DNA from: Bacteroidales bacterium | Lineage (GTDB): Bacteria > Bacteroidota > Bacteroidia > Bacteroidales > PUMT01 | Length of the DNA: 13,154 nucleotides | Direction of reading: 5' to 3' | Assembly (NCBI GenBank): GCA_007132365.1 | Contig: SLOS01000056.1 | Span: 1 to 13,154 of the forward strand | Shown here: one piece after another, positions 6,285 through 13,154 of the stretch | Position numbering within the stretch: the stretch's first letter is position 1 | Layout of the letters: each line of letters opens with the position of its first letter | Translations under genes and position numbers: made by a program | Notes under the pieces: generated by a model | Database searches by the model: none | What the model saw: only the letters and a program-made list of their open reading frames with translations | Told to the model about the DNA's origin: nothing

Positions 6285-8705
6285 TCAGCCGCTGAATGTT
6301 TCAACACCCTTTTTTCTGCCCGGCAAATCATAATCCTCGCCCTGATCCATGAAAGCCGTGTCATCCTCTTTGTTGTATATCTTCATCAGGGGTTCTTTAA
6401 AGTTCCTTTGTATTATTATCCTCTCAAGGCTTAACAACATCGAAGGTAGTAAAATTAAATTTGATGTTACTGCAATCAGGAGGGTAAATGATACCAGTAC
6501 CCCCAGGGCTTTTGTGCCTCCGAAACCTGAAAGGGCAAAAATTCCGAACCCGAAAAACAGCACTATGGAAGTATAAAGCATGCTCACCCCGGCCTCCCTT
6601 ATGGCATTGATCACCGATCTTTTTATGTCAAGCCCCGTTGCTTTTAGTTCCTGGCGGTATTTGGCAAGGAAATGTATCGTGTTGTCGACTGAGATGCCGA
6701 AAGCTATGCTGAATACAAGAACCGTTGATGGCTTGATTGGTATGCCGAAATAGCCCATAAAGGAAGCTGTTATAAGCAGCGGAACAAGGTTGGGTATAAG
6801 TGAGATCAGCATCATCCTTGCTGACGAGAACATCCAGGCCATAAACAATGAGATAATTAACACCGCGATGAAGAGACTGGTGAACAGGCTTCTGATAAGG
6901 TACTTGTTGCCCCTGAAAGAGAGAATGCTTGCCCCGGTTATTATAACATCGTAGCGCCCGGCAGGAAAGATGCTGTCAATTTCCTGTCTTATCTGCTCTT
7001 CAAGCAGGCCTATCCTTTCTGTGCCCACATCAGCTACTTTATAGCTTATCCTGGTGAACCTGCTATTTTGATCTATGAATGATCCTGCTATCTCGTTGTC
7101 GCCTGTAAGGCCGCCCATATAAGCCAGTATAAAGTTCCTCTCCGTGTTGCCGGGAAGCCTGTAATGTTCCGGGGCTCCGTTAAAGAAGGACTGCCGGGCA
7201 AATTTGAAGGCCTCTGCAATTGAAAGTGGCCTGGAGAGCTCAGGATACTTTTCCAGTTCTGACTGCAGCCTGTCAATATTCTGCAGTGTTGCCTGTGTAA
7301 GGGCTGCGCCCGGGCGCCCGGCATCAATACTTATTTCAAGCGGGATCAATCCCCGGAAATGCTCCTCAAAAAATAGCAGATCAGTATAAACCGGGTCATT
7401 TTTTGGCAGGTCGTCAACAACATAGCCCGTGCTTTTTATCCTGGTTATCCCTATAATGGCCAGAATAACCAGCAGCAGTGCTGCGGGATAGGTCTTCATG
7501 CGGTGTTTAACGGCCAGGTATTCAAATAACCGGATAACTTTTCTCACTGCGGTATTATCAAGATGCCTGATATGTCTTTTGCGGGGTGCGGGCATGAAAC
7601 TGAAGATAATCGGGATCAATAGCAGCGATAACATGTAGATGACCATGATATTGAGGGAGGCAATGACCCCGAACTCCTGCAGTATCCTTGTGCTTGTAAG
7701 GGTGAAGGTTGCAAATCCTGCCGATGTTGTAAGGTTGGTCAGGAAAGTGGCAGCCCCTATCTTTTGTATTACCCGCTGCAGCGCTTTTATCTTGTTACCG
7801 TGGTTTCGGTATTCGTTGTGGAATTTATTAAGAAGGAAAACCGAGTTTGGGATGCCGATCACAATAAGGAGAGGTGGTATCATCGCGGTGAGCAGCGTGA
7901 TCTCATATCCCAGGAGGACGATTGATCCCAGGGCCCAGACGACTCCTGTTCCAACAACCAGGAGAGAGAAGAATACAACCCTAAATGACCGGAAAAAAAG
8001 GAACATAATAGTGCCGGTAATGAGCAGTGCAAGTAAAATGAACATATAAAGTTCACCCTCAATCTTCTCGGCGGTTTTTATACGGATATATGGCAGTCCG
8101 CTGTAATGCACTGCGAGGTTATGTGCTTCGGCATATTCGCTGCTGAGTTTTTCTATTTCATCGATCAGCCTGTTCCTGTCGCTGCTGGCAAGAACTTCCC
8201 TTTCCAGGGTGACCAGTATAAGGAAGGTACCCGACTTTTCTTGATAGAGGAGGTCCCGGTAAAAAGGGAGTGAGAGGGCCACCTGCTTAATGCTGTCCGC
8301 TTCAGCCTCCGATAACGGGCCTTCACCGGCAAGAGGCAGGATCTCAAAAGATCTTTCCTCAATATTCTTGATAAGGTTAAAAACATTGGTCATTGATACG
8401 GCGTTTTTAACCCCGTCAATTGCCTTAATTGATTTCTTCATCACAATCCATTCCCCGAGCATACCGGGCTCAAAAAAATCATCATTCCTTATGCCGATAA
8501 CAAGAATGTTTCCATCCTGGCCGAAAATTTCACTGTACTTTCTGAATTCAATAAGTGTAGAATCCTTTTCAGGCAGAAGGGGGGCATGCTCATACGAGAG
8601 GCTGACCTCCCGGGCATAATATCCCATGAAGACTGTAGCGACTGATAAAGCAATAATAAGCAGAACCCTGTACCTGAGAATAACTCCTGCAATAAATGTG
8701 AACAT
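6285..8705 (-). CDS. MMPL/RND-superfamily membrane transporter
   Basis: 806 residues with the duplicated RND plan. TM1 is near residues 5-28, a large periplasmic loop runs to about 218, then come TM2-TM6 (about 220-370), a second-half TM near 405-421, a second loop to about 605, and TM helices to about 760, ending in a charged tail. Such proteins move lipids or hydrophobic compounds across the inner membrane using the proton gradient, usually without needing a fixed partner. The second half keeps the membrane Asp674 in GISVDNTIHFL; the matching site in the first half is Pro286 (GIPNSVFLLNKF). I chose the ATG at 8705 because AGGA lies 9 bases before it, a promoter-like pair sits just upstream, and TM1 then starts at the usual distance from the N-terminus. 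An in-frame ATG at 8801 would add 32 residues of no family character. Substrate unknown; the adjacent isoprenoid synthase hints at a lipid. Confidence 0.9.
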   Translation of the reverse strand: MFTFIAGVILRYRVLLIIALSVATVFMGYYAREVSLSYEHAPLLPEKDSTLIEFRKYSEIFGQDGNILVIGIRNDDFFEPGMLGEWIVMKKSIKAIDGVKNAVSMTNVFNLIKNIEERSFEILPLAGEGPLSEAEADSIKQVALSLPFYRDLLYQEKSGTFLILVTLEREVLASSDRNRLIDEIEKLSSEYAEAHNLAVHYSGLPYIRIKTAEKIEGELYMFILLALLITGTIMFLFFRSFRVVFFSLLVVGTGVVWALGSIVLLGYEITLLTAMIPPLLIVIGIPNSVFLLNKFHNEYRNHGNKIKALQRVIQKIGAATFLTNLTTSAGFATFTLTSTRILQEFGVIASLNIMVIYMLSLLLIPIIFSFMPAPRKRHIRHLDNTAVRKVIRLFEYLAVKHRMKTYPAALLLVILAIIGITRIKSTGYVVDDLPKNDPVYTDLLFFEEHFRGLIPLEISIDAGRPGAALTQATLQNIDRLQSELEKYPELSRPLSIAEAFKFARQSFFNGAPEHYRLPGNTERNFILAYMGGLTGDNEIAGSFIDQNSRFTRISYKVADVGTERIGLLEEQIRQEIDSIFPAGRYDVIITGASILSFRGNKYLIRSLFTSLFIAVLIISLFMAWMFSSARMMLISLIPNLVPLLITASFMGYFGIPIKPSTVLVFSIAFGISVDNTIHFLAKYRQELKATGLDIKRSVINAIREAGVSMLYTSIVLFFGFGIFALSGFGGTKALGVLVSFTLLIAVTSNLILLPSMLLSLERIIIQRNFKEPLMKIYNKEDDTAFMDQGEDYDLPGRKKGVETFSG

Positions 8706-8733
8706 ATCTGTATTTCCTGAGAAAAAACCCCGG

Positions 8734-8764
8734 TAAAAGTAATAATGCTGACTATTAATTCCAA
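8734..8764 (-). promoter_or_regulatory. Candidate Bacteroidetes-type promoter for the MMPL transporter
   Basis: On the minus strand TTGG (8761-8764) is followed after exactly 19 bp by TACTTTTA (8734-8741). This is close to the TTTG / TAnnTTTG pair known for the main Bacteroidetes sigma factor, though each box has one mismatch. Transcription would begin about 20-25 bases before the ATG at 8705, leaving room for the AGGA ribosome site and placing the alternative ATG at 8801 outside the transcript. Confidence 0.4.
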
Positions 8765-8813
8765 GGGTTTTTAATTTATTATGGGTCTGTGTAATGACCA
8801 CATAATTAAATGA

Positions 8814-8918
8814 ATGAAAAACAAATGCACAACTACCTGGATCTTTTTTTTTATATTATTTAATATTCTCTTATTTTTGGGCTGCAACTTAGAACGAAAA
8901 TGCAATATACCTTTATAG
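8814..8918 (+). CDS. Possible 34-codon lipoprotein-like small ORF
   Basis: An ATG-to-TAG frame of 34 codons not covered by any larger gene for its first 86 bases. The peptide begins MKNKCTTTW, has a hydrophobic run of about 14 residues (IFFFILFNILLFLG) and then GCNLERKCN. This is the layout of a Bacteroidetes lipoprotein signal peptide with Cys24 as the possible lipidated residue, although the residues before it (FLGC) only partly fit the classical lipobox. It overlaps the start of the phosphate transporter gene by 19 bases in another frame. It could be a tiny lipoprotein, a leader peptide coupled to the transporter, or the remnant of a longer lipoprotein gene. T-rich DNA readily encodes hydrophobic runs by chance, and a promoter-like element falls inside the frame, so it may not be translated. 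Confidence 0.3.
   Translation: MKNKCTTTWIFFFILFNILLFLGCNLERKCNIPL
8872..8879 (+). promoter_or_regulatory. TAnnTTTG-type -7 element before the phosphate transporter
   Basis: TATTTTTG is a perfect match to the Bacteroidetes -7 consensus TAnnTTTG and lies 20 bases before the ATG at 8900. The position 19 bp upstream reads TTTT where TTTG is expected. If used, the transcript would have a leader of only about 15 bases, and the small ORF starting at 8814 would not be transcribed from it. The sequence is T-rich here, so a chance match is possible. Confidence 0.35.
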
Positions 8919-10591
8919 ATTTTCTTGCCCTGCTTGGGTCTCTGGGTTTTTTCCTCTTTGGGATGAAATTCATGAGTGAGGCCCTGCAGAAAGTTGCCGG
9001 AGATAAACTTAGAGGTATCCTTGCAGCCATGACCTCCAGCCGGATCAAGGGAATTTTTACCGGCTTCATGATAACTGTCCTTGTCCAGTCCTCCACAGCT
9101 ACAACCGTCATGCTTGTCAGTTTTGTCAATGCAGGGCTTATCAACCTTATTCAGGCAATAGGGGTGGTTATGGGTGCCAACATAGGCACAACGGTTACTG
9201 CCTGGCTCATTTCCCTTCTGGGCTTTAAATTCAGTATCAGTTACATTTCTCTTCCGCTTATCGGTATCAGCCTCCCTTTCATGTTTTCCAAATCGAAAAA
9301 GAGAAGGTCAATGGCCGAGGTTGCCATCGGGTTTGCCATGATTTTTCTGGGACTGGAATTTTTGAAGGAGTCTCTGCCGGATATTCAGGAACATCCTGAA
9401 ATTCTGAGTTTTCTCGCCTCATACACCAATATGGGCATATGGTCGATAATGTTGTTCCTGGCCATTGGCACTCTCCTGACCTTTGTCCTCCAGTCCTCAA
9501 GCGCTACCATGGCCCTCACGCTGGTTATGTGCAATAATGGCTGGATCCCGTTTGACATGGCTGCCGCCATGGTGCTTGGTGAAAATATCGGCACCACTAT
9601 AACGGCAAATATAGCTGCAATGATTGCAAACGTATCAGCCAAAAGGACTGCCCGTGCTCATCTGATCTTTAACCTGGTTGGTGTATTCTGGATTATGTTC
9701 ATTTTCAATTTTGTTCTCAGGGAGATCGACCTCTTTCTTGTCAGCGCCGGCCTTCTTTCACCCTTTGAGGAGCCCCATGGCATTCCTGTGGCCCTGGCAG
9801 TATTTCATACAATGTTTAATGTTATGAATGCCCTGTTGCTTATCGGGTTTGCTCCTCTTATCGCCAGACTGGTTTCCAGGCTGGTGACTTTGAAAGATGA
9901 GGATGAAGAGGAATTCAGGTTAAAATATATTAATACCGGGATATTGTCAACTGCCGAGCTCTCCCTTTTCCAGGCCAAGAAAGAGATATCGGTCTATGCA
10001 AAACGGACCAAAAAGATGACAGTTTACGCAAGGTCGCTGTTCAATGCAAAAAAAGAGGCTGACGTTGAATTTTTCTTTAACAAGGTTGAGAAATATGAGG
10101 AGATAAGTGACAGGATGGAGGTTGAGATAGCCACCTACCTTACCAAGTTGTCGGGCGGCCATCTTAGTCCCCAGGGCTCACAGCGCCTCCAGACTATGCT
10201 CAAGCTGATAGACAATATTGAAAGCATAAGCGATTCATGTCAGAATGTCGCCAGGGCGATATCCCGAAAAAAGCAGAAAAAAATAGTGTTCACCCAGGGC
10301 ATGCGTGACAATGTCAACAAAATGTTCGATCTTGTGGAAAAGGCAGAGGATATAATGATTGAAAATCTGGATGATGATTATCATAACGTTAAAGTTGATG
10401 GTGCCATTGAGATGGAATACAAGATCAACAAGTTCCGTAACAAACTAAAGAAGGAGCATATCAAAAAGCTGAAGGAGAAGGACTACAAATACGAGGCAGG
10501 AGCAATCTATAATGATATCATCTCTCATTGCGAGAGAATGGGCGACCATATTGTGAATGTTACTGAAAGCATAATTGAACGGTTTGACTAG
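8900..10591 (+). CDS. Na+/phosphate cotransporter family protein with C-terminal PhoU-like domain
   Basis: 563 residues. The N-terminal membrane half (about 1-330) carries the duplicated NptA/PNaS signature: QSSTATT at 63-69 followed by GVVMGANIGTTVTAW, and QSSSATMAL at 198-206 followed by LGENIGTTITAN. These repeats form the substrate and sodium site in this family. The C-terminal 200 residues are helical and charged, with PhoU-like features including DNIESISDSC (438-447) and HCERMGDH (543-550), the latter a likely metal-binding turn; this tail is cytoplasmic and probably regulatory. The ATG at 8900 is the only usable start, since an in-frame TAA lies at 8861 with no ATG between. The gene is divergent from the MMPL transporter and converges on the 68-codon ORF, sharing a CTAG at the two stops. 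Phosphate as substrate is inferred from the family. Confidence 0.93.
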   Translation: MQYTFIDFLALLGSLGFFLFGMKFMSEALQKVAGDKLRGILAAMTSSRIKGIFTGFMITVLVQSSTATTVMLVSFVNAGLINLIQAIGVVMGANIGTTVTAWLISLLGFKFSISYISLPLIGISLPFMFSKSKKRRSMAEVAIGFAMIFLGLEFLKESLPDIQEHPEILSFLASYTNMGIWSIMLFLAIGTLLTFVLQSSSATMALTLVMCNNGWIPFDMAAAMVLGENIGTTITANIAAMIANVSAKRTARAHLIFNLVGVFWIMFIFNFVLREIDLFLVSAGLLSPFEEPHGIPVALAVFHTMFNVMNALLLIGFAPLIARLVSRLVTLKDEDEEEFRLKYINTGILSTAELSLFQAKKEISVYAKRTKKMTVYARSLFNAKKEADVEFFFNKVEKYEEISDRMEVEIATYLTKLSGGHLSPQGSQRLQTMLKLIDNIESISDSCQNVARAISRKKQKKIVFTQGMRDNVNKMFDLVEKAEDIMIENLDDDYHNVKVDGAIEMEYKINKFRNKLKKEHIKKLKEKDYKYEAGAIYNDIISHCERMGDHIVNVTESIIERFD

Positions 10592-10794
10592 GATTTCCGG
10601 CACCAATGGTTTTTCTCCCTGTAAATTTTACCCTTTCTCCTGCTTCTTTGGAATTTATACCTTTCCATTATGACCTTTGCCTCGGATTCTTCGACCCGTT
10701 GGCCACAACTTTTTGGGATTTTCCCACTGCTCCACAGTAGCTTTATCCTGATCTGCTGATTGGTGAGAACAAACGTGTATTTTGCGAAAGCCAT
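10588..10794 (-). CDS. Unrecognised small basic protein following atpG
   Basis: 68 codons with no family I recognise. Its ATG overlaps the TAA of atpG by one base (TAATG), an arrangement typical of translationally coupled genes. Its TAG overlaps the transporter stop on the other strand through a shared CTAG. The frame therefore fills the whole gap between the two genes. The peptide starts MAFAKYTFVLTNQQIRIKLLW, is strongly basic towards the C-terminus (residues about 44-68 include RYKFQRSRRKGKIYREK), has two cysteines (about 30 and 65), and no signal peptide or membrane helix. The basic tail would suit nucleic-acid binding, but that is only a guess. The ORF could be a chance opening of the 3' untranslated region. 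Confidence 0.5.
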   Translation of the reverse strand: MAFAKYTFVLTNQQIRIKLLWSSGKIPKSCGQRVEESEAKVIMERYKFQRSRRKGKIYREKNHWCRKS

Positions 10795-11684
10795 TATTTC
10801 TTCAGGGCCTCTGCTCCGCTCACAATTTCGATTATCTCATTTGTGATACTCGACTGACGGGCTTTGTTGTACTGCATCCGCAGCTCTTTTATGAGCTGGT
10901 CGGCATTGTCGGTTGCCTTATGCATGGAGGTCATCCTGGCACCAAACTCCGATGCGGCCGATTCCAGAAGGGCTTTATAGAACTCCGTCTTGAGCACCTT
11001 GGGCATAAGCCGGCCAACGATAAAATCTTCAGAGGGTTCAATGATATAAGTGTGCTTTGCAAGGTCCATCTCTTCGGGAGTGCAGAACTCTTCGGGCAGA
11101 CTGATGGGAAGGAATGTTTCGTGGGTGATGATCTGTACGGCGGCATTCTTAAACTGGTTATAGATAATTTCAATCCGGTCATAGTCGCCGCCGGTAAAGC
11201 TGTCCAGTAAAGATTGTATGAAAGGGATGGTATATTCAAAGGAGAGTTCATCCACCAAATCATGCCTGGTCTGTGCTATCGGGTATCCTTTGGCCTTCAG
11301 GTAGTCTTCAGCTTTTTTCCCTATACAGTATATATCCACCATTTTTTTTGCTGACAATTTCCTGTATTGCTTGTTTGTCAGGTCAATCGCCTTTTTGGCC
11401 ACATTGATGTTAAAGGCCCCGCACAGTCCCCTGTTCGATCCGATTATAACAATCAGTGCCTTTTTCAATTTCCGGTGCGAGTAATAGGGGGTCTCCTTTT
11501 TTGGCATGCACATCTGGCAATGCTTAAGAATTTCATGGAGTTTCCAGGCGTAGGGCCGCATCTGAATTATGGCATCCTGTGCTTTTCTGAGTTTGGCAGC
11601 AGAGACCATTTTCATGGCATTGGTAATCTGCTTGGTTGAGCTTACAGATTCTATCCTTGTCCGTATTTCCTTTAGGTTTGCCAT
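10794..11684 (-). CDS. atpG: F-type ATP synthase gamma subunit
   Basis: 296 residues, normal for gamma, the rotating central shaft of the F1 head that couples proton flow through the c-ring to ATP synthesis. The N-terminal helix MANLKEIRTRIESVSSTKQITNAMKMVSAAKL is characteristic. The conserved GSNRGLCGAFN is at 82-92, and the C-terminal helix QYNKARQSSITNEIIEIVSGAEAL (271 onward) completes the antiparallel coiled coil. The gene starts 20 bp after the atpA stop, with AAGAG immediately before the ATG and GGGATA slightly further upstream, and it lies in the usual position after atpA. Its stop overlaps the start of the 68-codon ORF. Complete, with no missing conserved region. Confidence 0.98.
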   Translation of the reverse strand: MANLKEIRTRIESVSSTKQITNAMKMVSAAKLRKAQDAIIQMRPYAWKLHEILKHCQMCMPKKETPYYSHRKLKKALIVIIGSNRGLCGAFNINVAKKAIDLTNKQYRKLSAKKMVDIYCIGKKAEDYLKAKGYPIAQTRHDLVDELSFEYTIPFIQSLLDSFTGGDYDRIEIIYNQFKNAAVQIITHETFLPISLPEEFCTPEEMDLAKHTYIIEPSEDFIVGRLMPKVLKTEFYKALLESAASEFGARMTSMHKATDNADQLIKELRMQYNKARQSSITNEIIEIVSGAEALKK

Positions 11685-11704
11685 CTCTTATATCCCGCTT
11701 CGTA

Positions 11705-13154
11705 TCAGTCCACCGGCTTTTTTATCACATATCTTTCGGCCACCTCAGCGGCAGCCTGTCCCAGTTTAGTCTCCAGTTCCTCATTCCACTGTCCCCTCTT
11801 AAGTGCTTCCAGCACCTGGGGCATTGTATTTTCGAGCTGTTCCAGGAAATCCGATTCAAATTTTCTGATTTTTTCAAGCGGCACATCACTCAAAATACCT
11901 TTTGTCCCGCAATAGATGATCGCTATCTGTTTCTCGACAGTCATGGGTGAATACTGATTCTGCTTAAGTATCTCAACATTCCTGGATCCTTTGTTAAGCA
12001 CTGCCATCGTGGCTGCGTCGAGATCAGAACCGAACTTTGAAAACGCTTCCAGCTCGCGGTATTGTGCCTGGTCCAGTTTTAATGTCCCCGCCACTTTCTT
12101 CATTGAATTGATCTGGGCCTTTCCTCCTACCCTTGATACCGAAATACCAACATTGATTGCCGGCCTTATGCCCGCATTGAAAAGGTTACTGTCCAGGAAT
12201 ATCTGTCCGTCAGTTATAGAAATAACATTTGTCGGTATGTAGGCTGATACGTCACCAGCCTGTGTTTCAATAACGGGAAGGGCCGTCAGCGACCCTCCGC
12301 CCTTAACATGGGGTTTAAGGACTTCAGGCAGGTCATTCATCTGGGCAGCTATTTCGTCGGACTGGATAATTTTTGCAGCCCTCTCAAGCAGGCGTGAGTG
12401 CAGATAGAAAACATCTCCCGGGTATGCTTCCCGCCCCGGAGGCCTTCTGAGAAGAAGGGAAACTTCGCGGTATGAAACTGCCTGTTTAGAGAGATCGTCA
12501 TAAATAATCAGGGCTGACCTTCCCGTATCCCTGAAGAACTCTCCGATTGCTGCACCGGCAAACGGTGCATAAAACTGAAGGGCTGCAGGGTCTGAAGCTG
12601 TTGCGGCCACTATCACCGTGTATTTCATTGCACCCTTCTCTTCAAGTATCCTTGCTATCTGTGCGACGGTTGAACCTTTCTGGCCGACGGCGACATAAAT
12701 GCAGTAAACAGGATCTCCCTTATCGTAGAATGATTTCTGGTTGATTATGGCATCTATTGCTATTGCTGTTTTACCTGTTTGCCGGTCGCCGATTATCAGC
12801 TCCCTTTGTCCGCGACCTATCGGGATCATCGAGTCAATGGCCTTTATGCCGGTCTGCAAAGGCTCCGATACCGGTTGCCTGAAAATAACACCGGGTGCCT
12901 TGCGTTCAAATGGAAGTTCAAACAACTCTCCTGTTATCCTTCCCTTACCGTCGATTGGCTCACCAAGGGTATTTATTACACGTCCCACCAGTCCCTCGCC
13001 AACATTAAGGCAGGCAATTTGCCCAGTTCTCCTTGCTATATCGCCTTCGTTGATTGTTTCAGAGTCTCCGAGCAGAACTGCACCTACATGATCTTCCTCG
13101 AGGTTGAGTACTATCCCCCTCACTCCTGATTCAAACTCTATCAGTTCATTTGAT
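11705..13154 (-). CDS. atpA: F-type ATP synthase alpha subunit, 5' end cut by window edge
   Basis: About 482 residues are visible. The frame continues past the GTG at 13121-13123 to the window end, reading SNELIEFESG-V-RGIVLNLEED, which matches the conserved alpha sequence, so that GTG is an internal Val and the start lies outside (roughly 45 residues missing). Alpha forms the non-catalytic nucleotide sites of the F1 head. Walker A GDRQTGKT is at visible residues 122-129, Walker-B-like ALIIYDDLSK at about 214-223, and the arginine-finger segment GISVSRVGG has Arg341 intact. The conserved SLTALPVIETQAGDVSAYIPTNVISITDGQIFL is present, preceded by a Bacteroidetes-type longer loop (QMNDLPEVLKPHVKGG). 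atpG follows 20 bp downstream. The upstream delta, b, c and a genes are expected beyond the right edge but are not seen. Confidence 0.99.
   Translation of the reverse strand, partial: SNELIEFESGVRGIVLNLEEDHVGAVLLGDSETINEGDIARRTGQIACLNVGEGLVGRVINTLGEPIDGKGRITGELFELPFERKAPGVIFRQPVSEPLQTGIKAIDSMIPIGRGQRELIIGDRQTGKTAIAIDAIINQKSFYDKGDPVYCIYVAVGQKGSTVAQIARILEEKGAMKYTVIVAATASDPAALQFYAPFAGAAIGEFFRDTGRSALIIYDDLSKQAVSYREVSLLLRRPPGREAYPGDVFYLHSRLLERAAKIIQSDEIAAQMNDLPEVLKPHVKGGGSLTALPVIETQAGDVSAYIPTNVISITDGQIFLDSNLFNAGIRPAINVGISVSRVGGKAQINSMKKVAGTLKLDQAQYRELEAFSKFGSDLDAATMAVLNKGSRNVEILKQNQYSPMTVEKQIAIIYCGTKGILSDVPLEKIRKFESDFLEQLENTMPQVLEALKRGQWNEELETKLGQAAAEVAERYVIKKPVD

Noticed and set aside
6253..6285. 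Terminator between the MMPL and isoprenoid synthase genes
   Set aside because: The GGTCC/GGACC dyad is followed on the minus strand by A residues instead of T residues, and the stem is only 4-5 bp.
8706..8801. N-terminal extension of the MMPL transporter to the ATG at 8801
   Set aside because: The extra 32 residues have no family character, no ribosome site was seen, and a promoter-like pair falls inside them; the ATG at 8705 has AGGA upstream.
5267..10591. The block between the two atp gene pairs as a mobile element
   Set aside because: No transposase, integrase, terminal repeats or target-site duplication were seen, and its genes look like ordinary chromosomal genes.
13121..13123. GTG as the start of atpA
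   Set aside because: The frame stays open to the window end and the residues upstream (NELIEFESG) match conserved alpha-subunit sequence, so this is an internal valine.

Overview
The window looks like chromosomal DNA of a Bacteroidetes (Bacteroidota) bacterium of moderate GC. Four things point there. The AtpD, AtpA and AtpG sequences have the phylum's character: a beta subunit of about 500 residues with an extra segment, and a very short epsilon subunit. Genes mostly start without a Shine-Dalgarno sequence behind A/T-rich leaders. Sequences matching the TAnnTTTG promoter element of this phylum are present. An outer-membrane barrel protein with TolB-like propeller blades is also typical. No tRNA, rRNA, CRISPR array or insertion sequence was found, and no gene-free stretch exceeds about 200 bases.

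Layout, left to right. (1) 1-1365, plus strand: the 3' part of a propeller/outer-membrane barrel gene. (2) 1381-1509: a 40-bp tandem repeat, three copies and a partial fourth, lying between convergent genes. (3) 5083 down to 1522, minus strand: atpD, atpC, a secreted alpha/beta hydrolase and a family 9 glycosyltransferase, packed as one apparent operon. The atpC stop and the hydrolase GTG start overlap (GTGA). (4) 8705 down to 5267, minus strand: an MMPL/RND-type membrane transporter followed by a trans-isoprenyl diphosphate synthase. (5) 8900-10591, plus strand: a Na+/phosphate cotransporter-like protein with a PhoU-like tail, divergent from the transporter. (6) 13154 down to 10588, minus strand: atpA (cut by the window edge), atpG, and an unrecognised 68-codon gene whose start overlaps the atpG stop (TAATG).

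The F1 ATP synthase genes are therefore split. atpA-atpG lies upstream and atpD-atpC about 5.7 kb downstream on the same strand. Between them sit an opposite-strand phosphate transporter gene and a lipid-type transporter/isoprenoid synthase pair. The rest of the F-type operon (delta, b, c, a) presumably lies beyond the right edge.

Most genes here belong to well-known families. The points worth a second look are the 68-codon ORF that exactly fills the atpG/transporter gap, a possible 34-codon lipoprotein-like ORF overlapping the phosphate transporter start, the 40-bp minisatellite, the epsilon subunit without its regulatory helices and its coupling to an exported hydrolase, and the asymmetric MMPL transporter. 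I found no clear evidence of a wholly new multi-gene system.
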